This document shows positions 1-10,585 of a DNA stretch of 64,000 nt, piece by piece. The position numbers were made by a program, and so were the translations under genes. This stretch comes from Gnetum montanum (taxonomy: Eukaryota > Streptophyta > Gnetopsida > Gnetales > Gnetaceae), in the NCBI GenBank assembly GCA_015680685.1, contig MNCI01034627.1, positions 450,592 through 514,591 of the forward strand. Direction: 5' to 3'. The notes beneath the pieces were generated by a model. It saw only the letters and a list, made by a program, of their open reading frames with translations. It had not been told where the DNA came from and did not search any database. Position 1 is the stretch's first letter. Each line of letters opens with the position of its first letter.

Positions 1-106
1 CCACCACCTATTCCATTTATGTTGTACAAATACTCATTTCATTTACACACATATATTTACGCTTCCACGAACTGTCTTCGTTACTCTTTCTCTTATCTAA
101 AATTAG

Positions 107-241
107 CAAAGGCCCGAAATGGCCTAAAACTATCAAAGGCCCAGAATGGCCTAAAACTATCAAAGGCCTGGAATGGCCTAAAACTATCAAAGGCCTAGAA
201 TGGCCTTAAACTAACAAAGGTCCAAAATGGCCTTAAACTAA
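107..241 (+). repeat. 27-bp hairpin tandem repeat, five copies (element C)
   Basis: Five consecutive 27-bp units begin CAAAGGCC, contain a second GGCC and end in AAACTAT or AAACTAA. The two GGCC blocks in each unit are inverted (AGGCC...GGCCT around a 6-nt loop), so each unit can fold into a small hairpin followed by the TAAACT-type core. Related 30-bp units occur at 9911-10076 in element A at the equivalent left border of the PR-RT interval. Confidence 0.9.
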
Positions 242-498
242 CTATTTCATTTCCGCTTTACATTTGAATCATTTAGCGGCTCACAACGACTTTAAACTAG
301 TAACTTCATTTATGATGTACACTTAAACTAACTGCGGCTTGTCATAGTGCCAAAACCTATGATTCCATTTATGCTTTACAAATGAAAACAACAAAACAAC
401 GTTAAAATCAAGATCAAATTTACATTAAAATATGTTAAAGGAAAATATTATCTTTTGTTTCGTTCCATCACAATAAAACCGTGGCTAATATAGCCACG
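242..498. other. Non-coding border of PR-RT interval (element C)
   Basis: No coding sequence is seen. Scattered TTTAAACTA/ACTTAAACT motifs continue from the tandem array at 107-241 to about 330. It separates the array from the 3' end (stop at 499-501) of the minus-strand gene. No clear AATAAA was found on the minus strand just downstream of that stop. Confidence 0.6.
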
Positions 499-3316
499 TT
501 ATACATCACCTTTTTCCCCACTGTCACCCGTATCTCCCAGCTCCATCCCTACTTCGAGTAAATCATCCTCATTGGGGCCACCTTTTTTTTGTGGAATCTC
601 TTCATGAAGGAGGCCCTCCCTGCAAGGCTCTTCTGTACGAGGTTGTTCACCACGGCACTGATCATCACCATTACGCTTTGTTTCCTGTAGACCCTCCTCA
701 TGAGGACCGTCACCCTCATTATGTTCATCCTGCTGAGGAACCAGGGTCATTCCTACAATTAGACATAACACGCATATTTACATTGCCATCAAAACTAGGT
801 ATGACAAAAGTGCAATAATAGCACAACTTACCTATGATGGTTCTGCATCGGTAGCAAAAGGGATTTGTTCTAGGCCAACCCACAGACGTTGCATAATTTT
901 GTCCTCAATAAGCTCAGACCAAACCCCATCTCCTAGATTAGCTCCAACCTTGACCTTCCCTTTCTCCATAGGATTCCATCAGGGTAGTTCAGGGAAGAAG
1001 GAAGGGACGGTTGTCTCCCCCCCAGGAAGAGTCATTTCCCTTTCTAGGGAGGCACTTATCATCACTTGCTCCTGAAACATTTCAAATGCACTGGAAGCAC
1101 CAATGAGGTCAAGGAATAGCCGAAGGGACTGAGCCTCGATGGAAGAGTCCCTGTAATGTTGACGATAGGCACCACATTCTTGCTTATAGATATGTTTATG
1201 GTCTTTCTGTGTCTGCCCTCATTCTTGCACACTCGCGCTAAAGTCCTTCCAGTCTTGATTTTTCTGTGCTAGGAGATTCATTTGCATCCACTGCTTGACT
1301 AGTTCATGACTGGTCTAGACACTATTCCTAAGGACCATCTAATAATGGGCATACTCAACAAAATCTGTCCGTGAGTCCTCGCTACCTGTTCCCTGGGCCT
1401 GCAGGAATTCATTCTATGACCTTAAATCCCCAACCTCGTCACTTAGAGCCACCCTCTCCTTCTCTGACCTTTGCAGTCTCTTCCAAAGGTCTTCGTTCAT
1501 GCTTTGACATTCCCATAAGGAGCGGGTCAAGCATATGACACATTTAGGCATCTCGTCGTAAATGTTGCGTGGCACAACGATTGCTTCCAATGGAGGTTCT
1601 GACGGATCCCATCTGAGACGAGCTCCTAATAACATAAAATAGCAGTTTCGCATAATTAGGTAGCATAATGCCACAATGGAATAACCTCTTCATAATGATC
1701 GTAACATACCAGCTTCAGGATCGATTCGCTCTAAGCAACCGATCATATCTTGGATGACACCTTCCATAAAGGTGAATTTATCGGGAAATTCACCCCAAGA
1801 TCGAGTCGCCACCATTGACAAGTGTACACCCTAGTCACCTATTACACAAGACAAATTCCATATAAAGACATAACCGAGACATTACAATGACCAGTATAAC
1901 CTCTAGAAGTAGTTTTCTACAGCCCAGTACGCTGTGAAAATTAACCTCACAGAGTGACAAATCACTTACCTCTTCCTGTCCCAGCCGAAAGGACTTCGGT
2001 AGCTTCCACTGCTACTTCCTTCTCGCATGCAGGAACCTGTGCGCTGCTCGCCTTATTGAGGAGAGCCTCTTCTTCCAAGGCTGGGGCCCCTTCCTCGCAC
2101 CGTAAAACTATAGCCCCTATTTTAGGGGTTAACCGCTCCACAACCTTCGCCTTTGCTATCACACAACATCGTCAGTTAACACAGGATTTCACTCTAGTTC
2201 AATAAACATTACGCAACGCAATAGCATCTATATGCAACATAACCATAATTATTAGCACATTTCTCTGCTTACTAGCTGGAGGATTACTCCTCCAAAGTCT
2301 GACCTGCATCTTCTGCCCCACACCACCTGCTGGCTTGACCGGCTCCTCGGTCAAATGAGGCTTCTTCCGTTGCATCAATGAATCCACTATTTCAGCTGCT
2401 AGGTGCTTCCCCCTCGACACATTGCTAGTGTAGGATGGAAGCACCCCACCCATGCTATCTTGACCCTGCGTTTGAGGTAATGCCATATTTTTAGTCGTTA
2501 TGGACAACGACTCCCCGATTCCTTCAAGAGGGTCTTACGACCGGATAGTGCCGAAAATGTGGGAAATCCACGGTTTGGAAATTTGGCTATGGTCTTGCTG
2601 CACCCAGACCCCATTCCTTTGGACTACCAAAAACTTGGTAAAATGCCAAAAGCAAGCTATGAAAAATCCAAAATGCATATTGAAACGGGACTCAAGCTTC
2701 TTGCAAAGCTTGACCATTTCAACACATAGGCCTTCAGCAAAATAGCTTGCCCAATTGAACTGCATCCCCTTCTCCATGACCTCTCACATAGTTTGGGCCT
2801 ACTCTATGGTAAGGAACCTCCCTTGGGAGAGTGTCTTGGGGAAGGCTCGGCCTCGAAAAATGGGGTAAATAGTGTTGGCCACCTCCAACTCGATCTTGTT
2901 GGCAGGAATTCCCTTAACTTCTTTTTTAACCCACTCCTCTATCTCTTGCTGGTACTTGGAACTCCTCTTAGACTTTTCCTTTATAGGAAATCCATTGAAG
3001 AAGACCCCAAAGAGATCGGTGAATAGCTGAGTGTCGATGTCAAAATTCACATGCACATTACACACGCGTATGCAGAGACACTCAACTTCTTCATTGAAGG
3101 AGTTGACTAGAGTCAACATTTCACCTACGGTGACATTGGGGGTTATGGCCAAAAATAGGTCCATCAATCCAGCCTCCAGAAGGTTATTGGTTAACACAAC
3201 TGGGGCCGCTCTATGGCCAAGCCAGCATTGTGTTTCGTTGATATCACCGTAACAGAAGAAGAGACTGTTTGCCTCGCGACCGAAGGCCATAATCGTGATT
3301 TCTCGTGATTCCCTAA
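499..3316 (-). pseudogene. Antisense multi-exon gene of element C, exons c to g
   Basis: Minus-strand gene of unknown function. Exons inferred from GT/AG-type borders: c about 3316-2273 (acceptor after GGTAG, donor GTAAGC), d 2155-1970 (donor GTAAGT), e 1838-1710 (donor GTATGT), f 1625-832 (acceptor ATTAG, donor GTAAGT), g 752-499 (acceptor TTGTAG, stop TAA). Exon c carries the best-preserved segment, with AGLMDLF, a variable acidic turn and NSFNEE, matching AGLMDLF and DSFNKF in the copy at 12275-13321. Exon f matches the coiled-coil exon of the other copy (GARLRWD against GAKLKWD; VPRNIYDE against VPRKIYDE). Exon g encodes a charged tail rich in Glu, Asp and Gly. Exons a and b lie at 30759-31596, beyond element A. 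Several frames are broken, so it is not expressible as it stands. It resembles neither gag nor pol; extra antisense ORFs are known in Tat-lineage elements, but this protein was not recognised. Confidence 0.75.
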
Positions 3317-3399
3317 CTACCAACATTAAATGATAGTTAAGGCAATATAAGAAAAATGAGACAACTTCATACATCATTTCTAGCTAATAACATTGATAC

Positions 3400-3404
3400 A
3401 ATTT
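3400..3404. repeat. Left target-site duplication of element A (aattt)
   Basis: The five bases before the TG of the LTR read aattt; the five after the 3' LTR (30754-30758) read aattg. One mismatch is compatible with an old insertion. The site lies in the intron between exons b and c of element C's antisense gene, or at its edge. Confidence 0.7.
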
Positions 3405-4822
3405 TGAAACACCACAAAATTCTGAGCTTAGCACTTCTCCGACAAAAATCAAGCTAAGTCATGATGCTTCTTAGCATGACTGAAACTTGAGGACCTCATA
3501 GACAGCTTTAAATGGAGTTAAATTGAGCAAAAAATGGTTCCCTAGGACCCACAACAGGCTATGGCAACATCCGGTGTCAAGCCAGACTTTGAGCTCAAAA
3601 TACTTGATTTTCACTACACAGCGTATACGCCCAGCGTATATGCCCAGCGTGCACACCCAGCATACATGCCCAGCGTGTGACTTCAAAGACTGCCCGAAAC
3701 AAGCACTCAGGGCAAGATGTTCACAAGGCATCAACTCTTACAGACAGGGCAATTGTTAAGCGTCATCATGGGTCCAAGAAAATTGGGTTTTGACCTCGAA
3801 ATCATGCGCTTTAGGATTCACACGCTGAGCACGTACATCCTGCATGCCCAGCATGCACGCCCACCATGTACGCCCAGCATGCATCATCCAGCGTGCAGCA
3901 TAGCGTACATCAGTGGAAGATATCAATAGAACCATGTTAGATCAAGTCCAAGAATACCTACAAGCACCACTCTTGTGACATCCAAGCCAAAATCCAAAGG
4001 CCAAATTGGATGCTCCCTGTTGTAACAGTAGTTCGTAAAAATGAATTCTTTTGTTTTAGTCAAGTCTATACGTTGAGTTCACACGCTAGCGTGTACATGC
4101 TAGCGTGCAGCAGCACATGTTGGCATGCAACACGCTGCACACTTGTAAAATTTCATTCGGTCACCCCTAGTCGATGCTCCACATGTCATCCGATCTGAGA
4201 TTTCAGCATCCCACAGCCAATCACCCCATCTCAGATCCAAGTTTAGTGCCCAAACTTGTACAAAAACCTCAATTTTTTACCAGATCAGGATTCAAAAATT
4301 AAGAGAGATCTTAGCAAAAAAAAATTGGGGCAATCCAAACTGAGAACATTCGCGACATCCATCCTGTACGCTGGACTAGGACCCTGCAAGCTGAACATAC
4401 AATCTTTACGCTGTGCCTACAATCTAAACCAGCACGCTATCACACCCTTGCATTCACTGGGGCTCTTCATCTGCCTTGTGTCAGATTCACAACTGCGTCT
4501 AGACCGGTGCATTGTAATTTTTATTATGCAATAATATTGTTGCATTTTCTGCCAAGATTTGTTATAGTCTTCGTTCGCATTTTTTTTATCTCTTGTTTAC
4601 ATTCGTGCACGCTGATTTACATTTTTCATATCGTTTACGTACAACTCGACATATCGCGCATTAGCATATGTTTGGGGAAATCCTTGTATGATCTGCGTGC
4701 GGACCACCCAAGGTACTCTACCTTTGTCAGTTCTAGCTCGCCCTAAAGTGAATGTTGGGTCTTCTATGTGTCTGTAAGTCTCTCGACGTACATCCCAGCC
4801 ACCGATGATTTCAGAAAGTACA
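3405..4822 (+). repeat. 5' LTR of element A
   Basis: It begins TGAAACACCAC and ends AGTACA. U3 contains multiple copies of the CCCAGCGTA/TACGCTG motif around 3620-3680, 3820-3900 and 4080-4140. The TATA position near 4250 reads TTGTACAAAAA, a probable decay of the TTGTATAAAAA seen in the LTRs of element B. The 3' LTR (29404-30753) has fewer CCCAGCGTA motifs, so copy number differs between the two LTRs. Confidence 0.9.
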
Positions 4823-4827
4823 AAAAA

Positions 4828-4842
4828 TGGTGCTAGAAGGAG
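4828..4842 (+). other. Primer binding site of element A
   Basis: TGGTGCTAGAAGGAG lies 5 nt after the LTR end. In element B the same position reads TGGCGCTAGAAGGAGGGCC (19770 onward), so position and sequence are conserved. The leading TGG is complementary to a tRNA CCA end. The tRNA was not identified from memory. Confidence 0.75.
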
Positions 4843-5521
4843 AGCTTGAAACTATCTAAATCTAACTTCATCTCACACACCTGCTCCCTGTCCTGCCGAT
4901 CTACTACCCAGCATCCTCAAACTCAGCAATTTCGAACCCCCAAAATCAGTACCTTGTTCTGCAACATTCTCAGCGTCTGCACACTACAAACATTCCCAGT
5001 GTCTGCATGCTGCAAACATCCCCAACGTGTGCACGCACCAAACATTCTCAGTGTCTACACACTCCAAACATTCTCAACGTCTATGTGATGCAAACATCCC
5101 CAGCGTCTGCACGTTGCAAACATTCTTAACATCTGCACGTTGCAAACATTCTCAGCGTCTATGCGCTACAAACGTCTTACTCACACTATAGACCTTATCT
5201 ACACACTACAATCATTAAACCTGCATGCTGTAGACTCTGTCTACAAGCTGCCTAGTGCCTACACGCTCATCATTCTACTTGTACACTGACAGTTGCAACC
5301 TGCACACTGTGACCTCAGTTTACGCGCTGTGACCAGTTTATGTACGCTAGTCGCTGAAGTCTGTACGTTGGGACCCAGTCCACACGCTGGGCCAACAGGT
5401 TGCATGCTGCTAACTTAGGTGTACGTTGATAAGCACACCCATTTCATACTTGGCCAAGTCCTTACTTGTACACCCTGACATTGCATCCTTTTCACCGAGC
5501 TACATTTACAACCTATGCACC
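4843..5521 (+). other. Untranslated leader of element A
   Basis: No long conserved ORF is seen. It contains the 26-bp minisatellite at 4965-5172, followed to about 5430 by further degenerate copies of TACACGCT/TGCACGCT-type motifs. The first gag methionine is placed at 5522. Confidence 0.7.
4965..5172 (+). repeat. 26-bp leader minisatellite, eight copies (element A)
   Basis: Eight head-to-tail 26-bp units, each starting CATTCTC or CATCCCC and ending CAAA, with a core CAGCGTCTGCACGCTG that is partly self-complementary (CAGCGT / ACGCTG). Copies differ at several positions. It lies between the PBS and gag. Confidence 0.9.
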
Positions 5522-8500
5522 ATGAATACTGCCAACACCAACATCTTAACCAAGTCCATTCCGGATAACGTGGGCCCCATGATGACACCGATGCCCATCA
5601 TGCAACCCATAGGAGCCCACGGTGAGATTAATCCTTGGGGAGGACCTCGTCGATCTCTTAGGCTACAAGGGAAAAATCCATCATTTAACGTAATCACACA
5701 GGAACAATATAATTTTATATGCGTAAAAATCCAAGTCGGCCTAGCAGTGGATCAAACTGAAATGGAGGCCAAGAGACAATATGAACTGTTCCATAGGGGA
5801 GGACATGAGTTCATCCCTTCCCCGTATGACATCATCCCTCTCCCCGAGCACTATTCTGAACTTATCTCACAACTCCTCCTAGCCAGGAATCAGTCCTTAG
5901 ACCAGTCTATGGAAAATCCTCAATTGGAAGAGGAGGATGACTTTGCAACACAATCCAAACATGAAGATTCATACCATACCCTCAGCCCATAAACTTACAT
6001 GAACACATTGTTTCACCCATTCATGGGGGAAACTACGTCTCTCTAGTCATTTAAAACCACCAGAGCACATGCACCTCAACAAGAGGCATCCACGCTTATT
6101 CCCACTCCCCCAGTGACCAATACCCAACTCAATACACACCTCGCCACCATTCCTCCCATTGCCACACTATCCCACCTCTTGCAAATAAAACCCCAACAAC
6201 AACCCCCCACAAACCAATGTAGAAGCAACCCTCCTGCCCCGAGTGATCGGGATGCCATATGTGATACCTGCTTCTACATCCACCCACTATATACCACAGA
6301 TCCAAATCCAAAGAACACCCTTCATCACTTCCAGTCAACAAGTCCACGGTGTTCCCTCGCAAATCATCACTGGACAGTTGGCTGGGACTGGTACACAAGC
6401 ACATCAACCCCCTAGCTACAACATGCCACCTCCTACATTTCCTCTAATGAATATCCCTCAAGTACACTAACAACAACAACAACAACCCTTTCCTTACAAT
6501 ATGCCACTCTTAGCAACACCTACCATGAATATTCCACAAGCACAACCTCCAACCACTCAACTTTCCTCTTTCCCGCCCACCATACAACAATCTAATGTGT
6601 ATACTACATAACATAATCAATTTTCCATCTCACCTAGTGTCCAAGACTGGGCTGACACCAAAAAACTGATGCAAGAGCTCACTAACGAGGTCAAGCACCT
6701 CAAAAAAGCTACCGACGAAGAGCTTAAGATAGTGGATTTCTATCAAGATGACCCTATCAGCTCTTTGGTTCCACCTCTAACGCTACCTAAGGGTGTTTCC
6801 TTACCCACGTTAACCAAATACAATGGGGAGATAGACCCCAACGCCCATCTTATAATGTTTAGATTAGAATGCGTGTTACATTAGGTGTGGCCACATGCTA
6901 TTTTGTGGGTGTTCCTCATGTCCCTCACAGGGAGAGCACTTGATTGGTATCGGGCTTTGCCCCAAAACTCCATATCTTCTTTGGAAGATCTACTACACTA
7001 GTTTTTCACCAAGTTCAAGTATAACTTGAAGCCTAAAGCAACACTGGACATCCTGATACAGGTCAAGCAAGCACCACTTGAACCTGTTCAAAAATTTATT
7101 CAACGGTGGAGTGTCATCCTCAATGAGCTACATGAACCGATCCCAGAGACTTATCTCCTTACTATCTTAATGGGGGCCGTGAATGATTTTGTGAAGTCTA
7201 AGCTATACTATCTTAATGCACGCACGCTTAGTCAAGAATTCATACAATTAAAGAACATAGAAGAGGTAGCCCAAAACAGCCATGACCCCGCCTATTCGAC
7301 ATTTAAATACCAACACAATAAGAAATACAAAGAAAAGGCTAAGGAAACTATAGCAGTAGCAGTGGAAACACAACAAACAAGTATGGGACAACAAGGAAAA
7401 ACCCCCACTGCCCCAACTAACTATACTAGACCTGCTCCCGCTACTGCACCCGAACCATCCACATCACAAAATCCTACACCAAGTTGTGCGAGAAACTTCG
7501 AGAGGAGAGACCCCTCTCAATACACACTGTTACCCATGAAACCCTCGCAATTATTTGATCACCTCTTGAAGGTCGGGCTAATGAAACATAAACAATTGTC
7601 CCCAGCAGCAATCCAAAGACATAATCGATTCAGTTAGTTGGTCGAGAACCCAAGCTTGGCAATGCCAGATGAGCCTCCAGTTCCAAGAGGCTTTAGAATA
7701 GACCACTTTTGTGATTATCATCAAAGTAATGGGCATGGCACTGATTACTGTTTCACCCTGAAACAAGATATTTAATGGATGATCGACGGAGGTGAGATCA
7801 CTTTTGACAAGGCCAACTCGGTCCAACCACAAAACCAAGCCATGGGCATATATAAGGACCCTCTAAATACTAAGGATGCCCCATACATGATTAACACCAT
7901 TTACTTAGACAACGAACAAGAAACACCTAGAATTAACATCATTTACACAAATAATGAACAACAAATACCTACGAGACCCTTTGTAGCTCATACGCCTCCT
8001 ACTGCACAAACGCCCACACCTCAATCATCATAATCTCCATGTAACTCACCCACCTCGCAAAGACCCTATGTCATCCGAATACCCCCCATGGTGGCAGCCT
8101 CTACCATACCACCAAAACCATACATGGTGCGTGTACCTCCCGCCGCTAGTACCACAAACATGCAACCTCCCGCCCGGCCCACTCCCTATGTGGTCCAAAT
8201 GCCACCTATGGTTGCAACAACAGAGACACAGCCCCCAACTAGGCCTACCCCATATGTTGTCAGGATACCCAAACATCCTGATAACCACCAACCTTCCACT
8301 CTGAAAACACAAAATAAACTGACCCCATATGTTGTTAAGGTGCCCAAGCACCCTGACACTCAACCACCTTCAACCATCCAATTGCAACCTCGGCCTACCC
8401 CATACGTCATACGGGTTCCAAAGCAAGCAGATATTCAGAAACCAAATGTTCCCCTGCACCACACATGGGAACGCCTGGCAAACAGGCTCACATGGGAACA

Positions 8501-8678
8501 ATTGGAGAAAGAACGTCAGCAGCTGGCCTTAGGACCCCCCAAGCCTACTCCATTAAGTGTAGTACCCATGGCATCACCTACTAACGAACCGAATACAAGC
8601 TATAACGGAGAATCATCAAGAATACATGATGCATCTAAATCAACAGTCACGGAAGAAAACGTCAAACCAGCTACATGA
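5522..8678 (+). pseudogene. gag: gag of element A (degenerate)
   Basis: Encodes the structural capsid/nucleocapsid polyprotein that packages element RNA. The start at 5522 (MNTANTN) is chosen because the frame runs to 5992 with segments shared with element B (YNFICVKIQ, YDIIPLP). The capsid-like block follows at about 6669-7637: LDWYRALPQNS, then QVKQAPLEPVQKFIQRWS, closely matching B. A zinc knuckle lies at 7710-7751 with spacing C-x2-H-x4-H-x4-C. After it comes a Pro-rich linker (about 8062-8440) with six repeats of the type PYVVRIP. Internal stops occur near 5990, 6882, 7003, 7635, 7773 and 8031; the one near 7003 is TAG where B has CAG (Gln). Roughly 1,050 codons, long for a gypsy gag, as in Tat/Ogre elements. 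Confidence 0.9.
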
Positions 8679-9004
8679 GAGATAAAACTACTGGGCCCAA
8701 TGGACCAAGTAACCATTAATAAACATACACCTAATAGTAAGGATTTAGCAATAGCCTTAACATAGGTCACACAGGCACTTAAACAGAAAAATACTTCATT
8801 AAGCCTATATGACCTGATGTTAACTTCTCAAACTCATCGCGAAGCCCTAGTACACATGTTAACATCAATCCCAATAAGCGAAACTTACCCGTAGATGAGC
8901 CTTCCATCCATGCGATAATGTCTAAATGACAAGGATTCAAACCAAAATCATTAAGCTTTCACCCCGAAAACATTAAGATCAACGAGTAAACTGGAGACGT
9001 CACC

Positions 9005-9783
9005 CATGCACCTATGTTCATAACGATACAAGTAAATCGATTCAAAATACATCGGCTGCATGTAGATGATGGAGCCTCCACAAACGTAATACCCTACCCT
9101 ATCGTTGAACAATTAGGGCTTACACAATCAATTAAACCAACCCCCCACCACATGTTTAAAATCGTTTAGTGGATCACGCGTTGTAGTAAAAGGCACCATA
9201 GCCTTAGAATTTATAGCAGGGGATTGATTCCCCACATTTGCTAACTTTGTTGTCATCAATGAAATGTCAGGGTTCAATTTAATATTGGGAAGACCCTGGC
9301 TGGCCCAACTCAAAGCAGTCTCTTCTCCCATACACCAAGAGGTTCATCTACTTTACGAAGGTGGTGAAATCATCATACACGGAGATCCTGCTACGTCTAC
9401 CATCTTGTCACATATCAATGTAGACCAAGGTTCGGTGGTTAAGTTTGAAGAGCCTAAACAGGATGACACAAACAAAAAACAAAGTTGCACGCAACCAGTA
9501 AACAATGATCCATTGGACATAAATAAAACTCTACCCAACATGGAAATACCTGAACTTGAAACTGTACATGCATCTCCTAACCTAGAAACCACAACAAACA
9601 TCGAGACCGCTAGACACACGGAACACTAGAAGACACCAACATAGAGCCCGTCCCATCAGACATCCCTTGGGAAGAATTACTGTTCAACGTGATCAGCAAA
9701 GGGGACGCTAAGTACAGAATCACACCTATCAGCATCACTCCTAACGTTAAATTAGGAAAAATCAAAATATTGCTAAACCATTA
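9005..9783 (+). pseudogene. Aspartic protease region of element A
   Basis: Retroviral-type aspartic protease that would cleave Gag-Pol. The active-site segment at 9065-9073 reads Asp-Asp-Gly (in VDDGASTNVI) instead of the usual Asp-Ser/Thr-Gly; element B shows the same Asp-Asp-Gly. The flap/C-terminal motif FNLILGRPWL is at about 9270-9300. A frameshift lies between the two motifs, and a TGA precedes FPTFANF, at the same codon position where B has TAA. After the protease the reading frame shifts near 9610 and continues to a stop at about 9783 in a tail not recognised. This tail marks the end of the gag-pro exon. Confidence 0.85.
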
Positions 9784-9910
9784 AACTACACCCCTCGTCC
9801 GAAATGATGTTCAACTACCACATGTCTGCAACGACATAAAACTAGCCATGGTCAGAAATGGCCGGTTTACCAAGGAGTCCACCGGTATCATTAGAAAATT
9901 CTCTTATTTA

Positions 9911-10076
9911 CATGGGGCCTGAAATGGCCTTAAACTAGTGCACGGGGCCCGAAATGGCCTTAAACTAGTGCACGGCGCCCGAAATGGCTTTAAACTAGAA
10001 CATCAAGATTACAATCCATCATGACTTTAAATTGACACATACATGCCCATCGCCTGAAATGGCCTTAAACTAGAGC
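9911..10076 (+). repeat. 30-bp hairpin repeats at left border of PR-RT interval (element A)
   Basis: Three contiguous 30-bp units at 9911-10000 share the core GAAATGGCCTTAAACTA with an upstream GGCC, giving inverted GGCC blocks. A fourth, separated unit lies at about 10051-10076. They correspond to the 27-bp array at 107-241 in element C; a single related unit is at about 23552-23577 in element B. Confidence 0.85.
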
Positions 10077-10585
10077 ATATTTTCATTTTTAAACTTGCAC
10101 TTACCAAGTTTACAATTCAAAATTATGCTTACCCTATTGCATTGTTACATTATTAGCTGTAGTTTTTCTTCATATTCCCCTACTTCGTGCATTACACTTA
10201 AGCAACAAAATGGACAAAAAAATTGCCACATTCCTAAATCGTGTTTACATTCAAGCCCAAAATATTTTCATTTTTAAACTTGCACTTACCAGTATTCGAA
10301 TAAACTTAAAATTCAAACAAAAAATGAATAAATAGAAAACTCAATTAAAGAAATAGAAAGTAGTATAAATATATCAACATCAAATCACAACTTAGTGCAA
10401 TGTCCTCACATAATACATAGATCGCATACATAATCATTTTAATAACAAACAAAAAATATATTCATGTACAAATAGCCAATTACAACGGTTAACCGATTCC
10501 ATCCATCAGTTCATATACAATCCAACCAAAACATTCTACTTGCGGCTCACATAAAACATGAGCGATCACAAGACCAAACTTAAAG

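Larger units (their letters stand above)
1..3404 (+). mobile_element. Element C, left fragment (Tat/Ogre-like gypsy)
   Basis: This is the left visible part of a Ty3/gypsy element whose right part resumes at 30759. The fragment contains only the PR-RT interval: hairpin repeats at 107-241 and a minus-strand multi-exon gene at 499-3316. Its 5' LTR, gag and protease would lie to the left of the window. Assignment to the same element as 30759-39291 rests on the antisense gene continuing across element A (exon b right of A, exon c left of A) and on aattt/aattg duplications at 3400-3404 and 30754-30758. Confidence 0.8.

Noticed and set aside
591-818. Plus-strand open frame opposite the antisense last exon
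   Set aside because: It has no homologue in the equivalent part of element A, while the minus strand has a conserved exon with splice acceptor and stop.
3471-3929. LTR frames encoding Cys/His-rich peptides
   Set aside because: They derive from TACGCCCAGCGT-type repeats and shift between the two LTRs.
4965-5172. Regular repeats suggesting a CRISPR array
   Set aside because: Units are contiguous without unique spacers, lie between PBS and gag of a retroelement, and the genome is plant-like.
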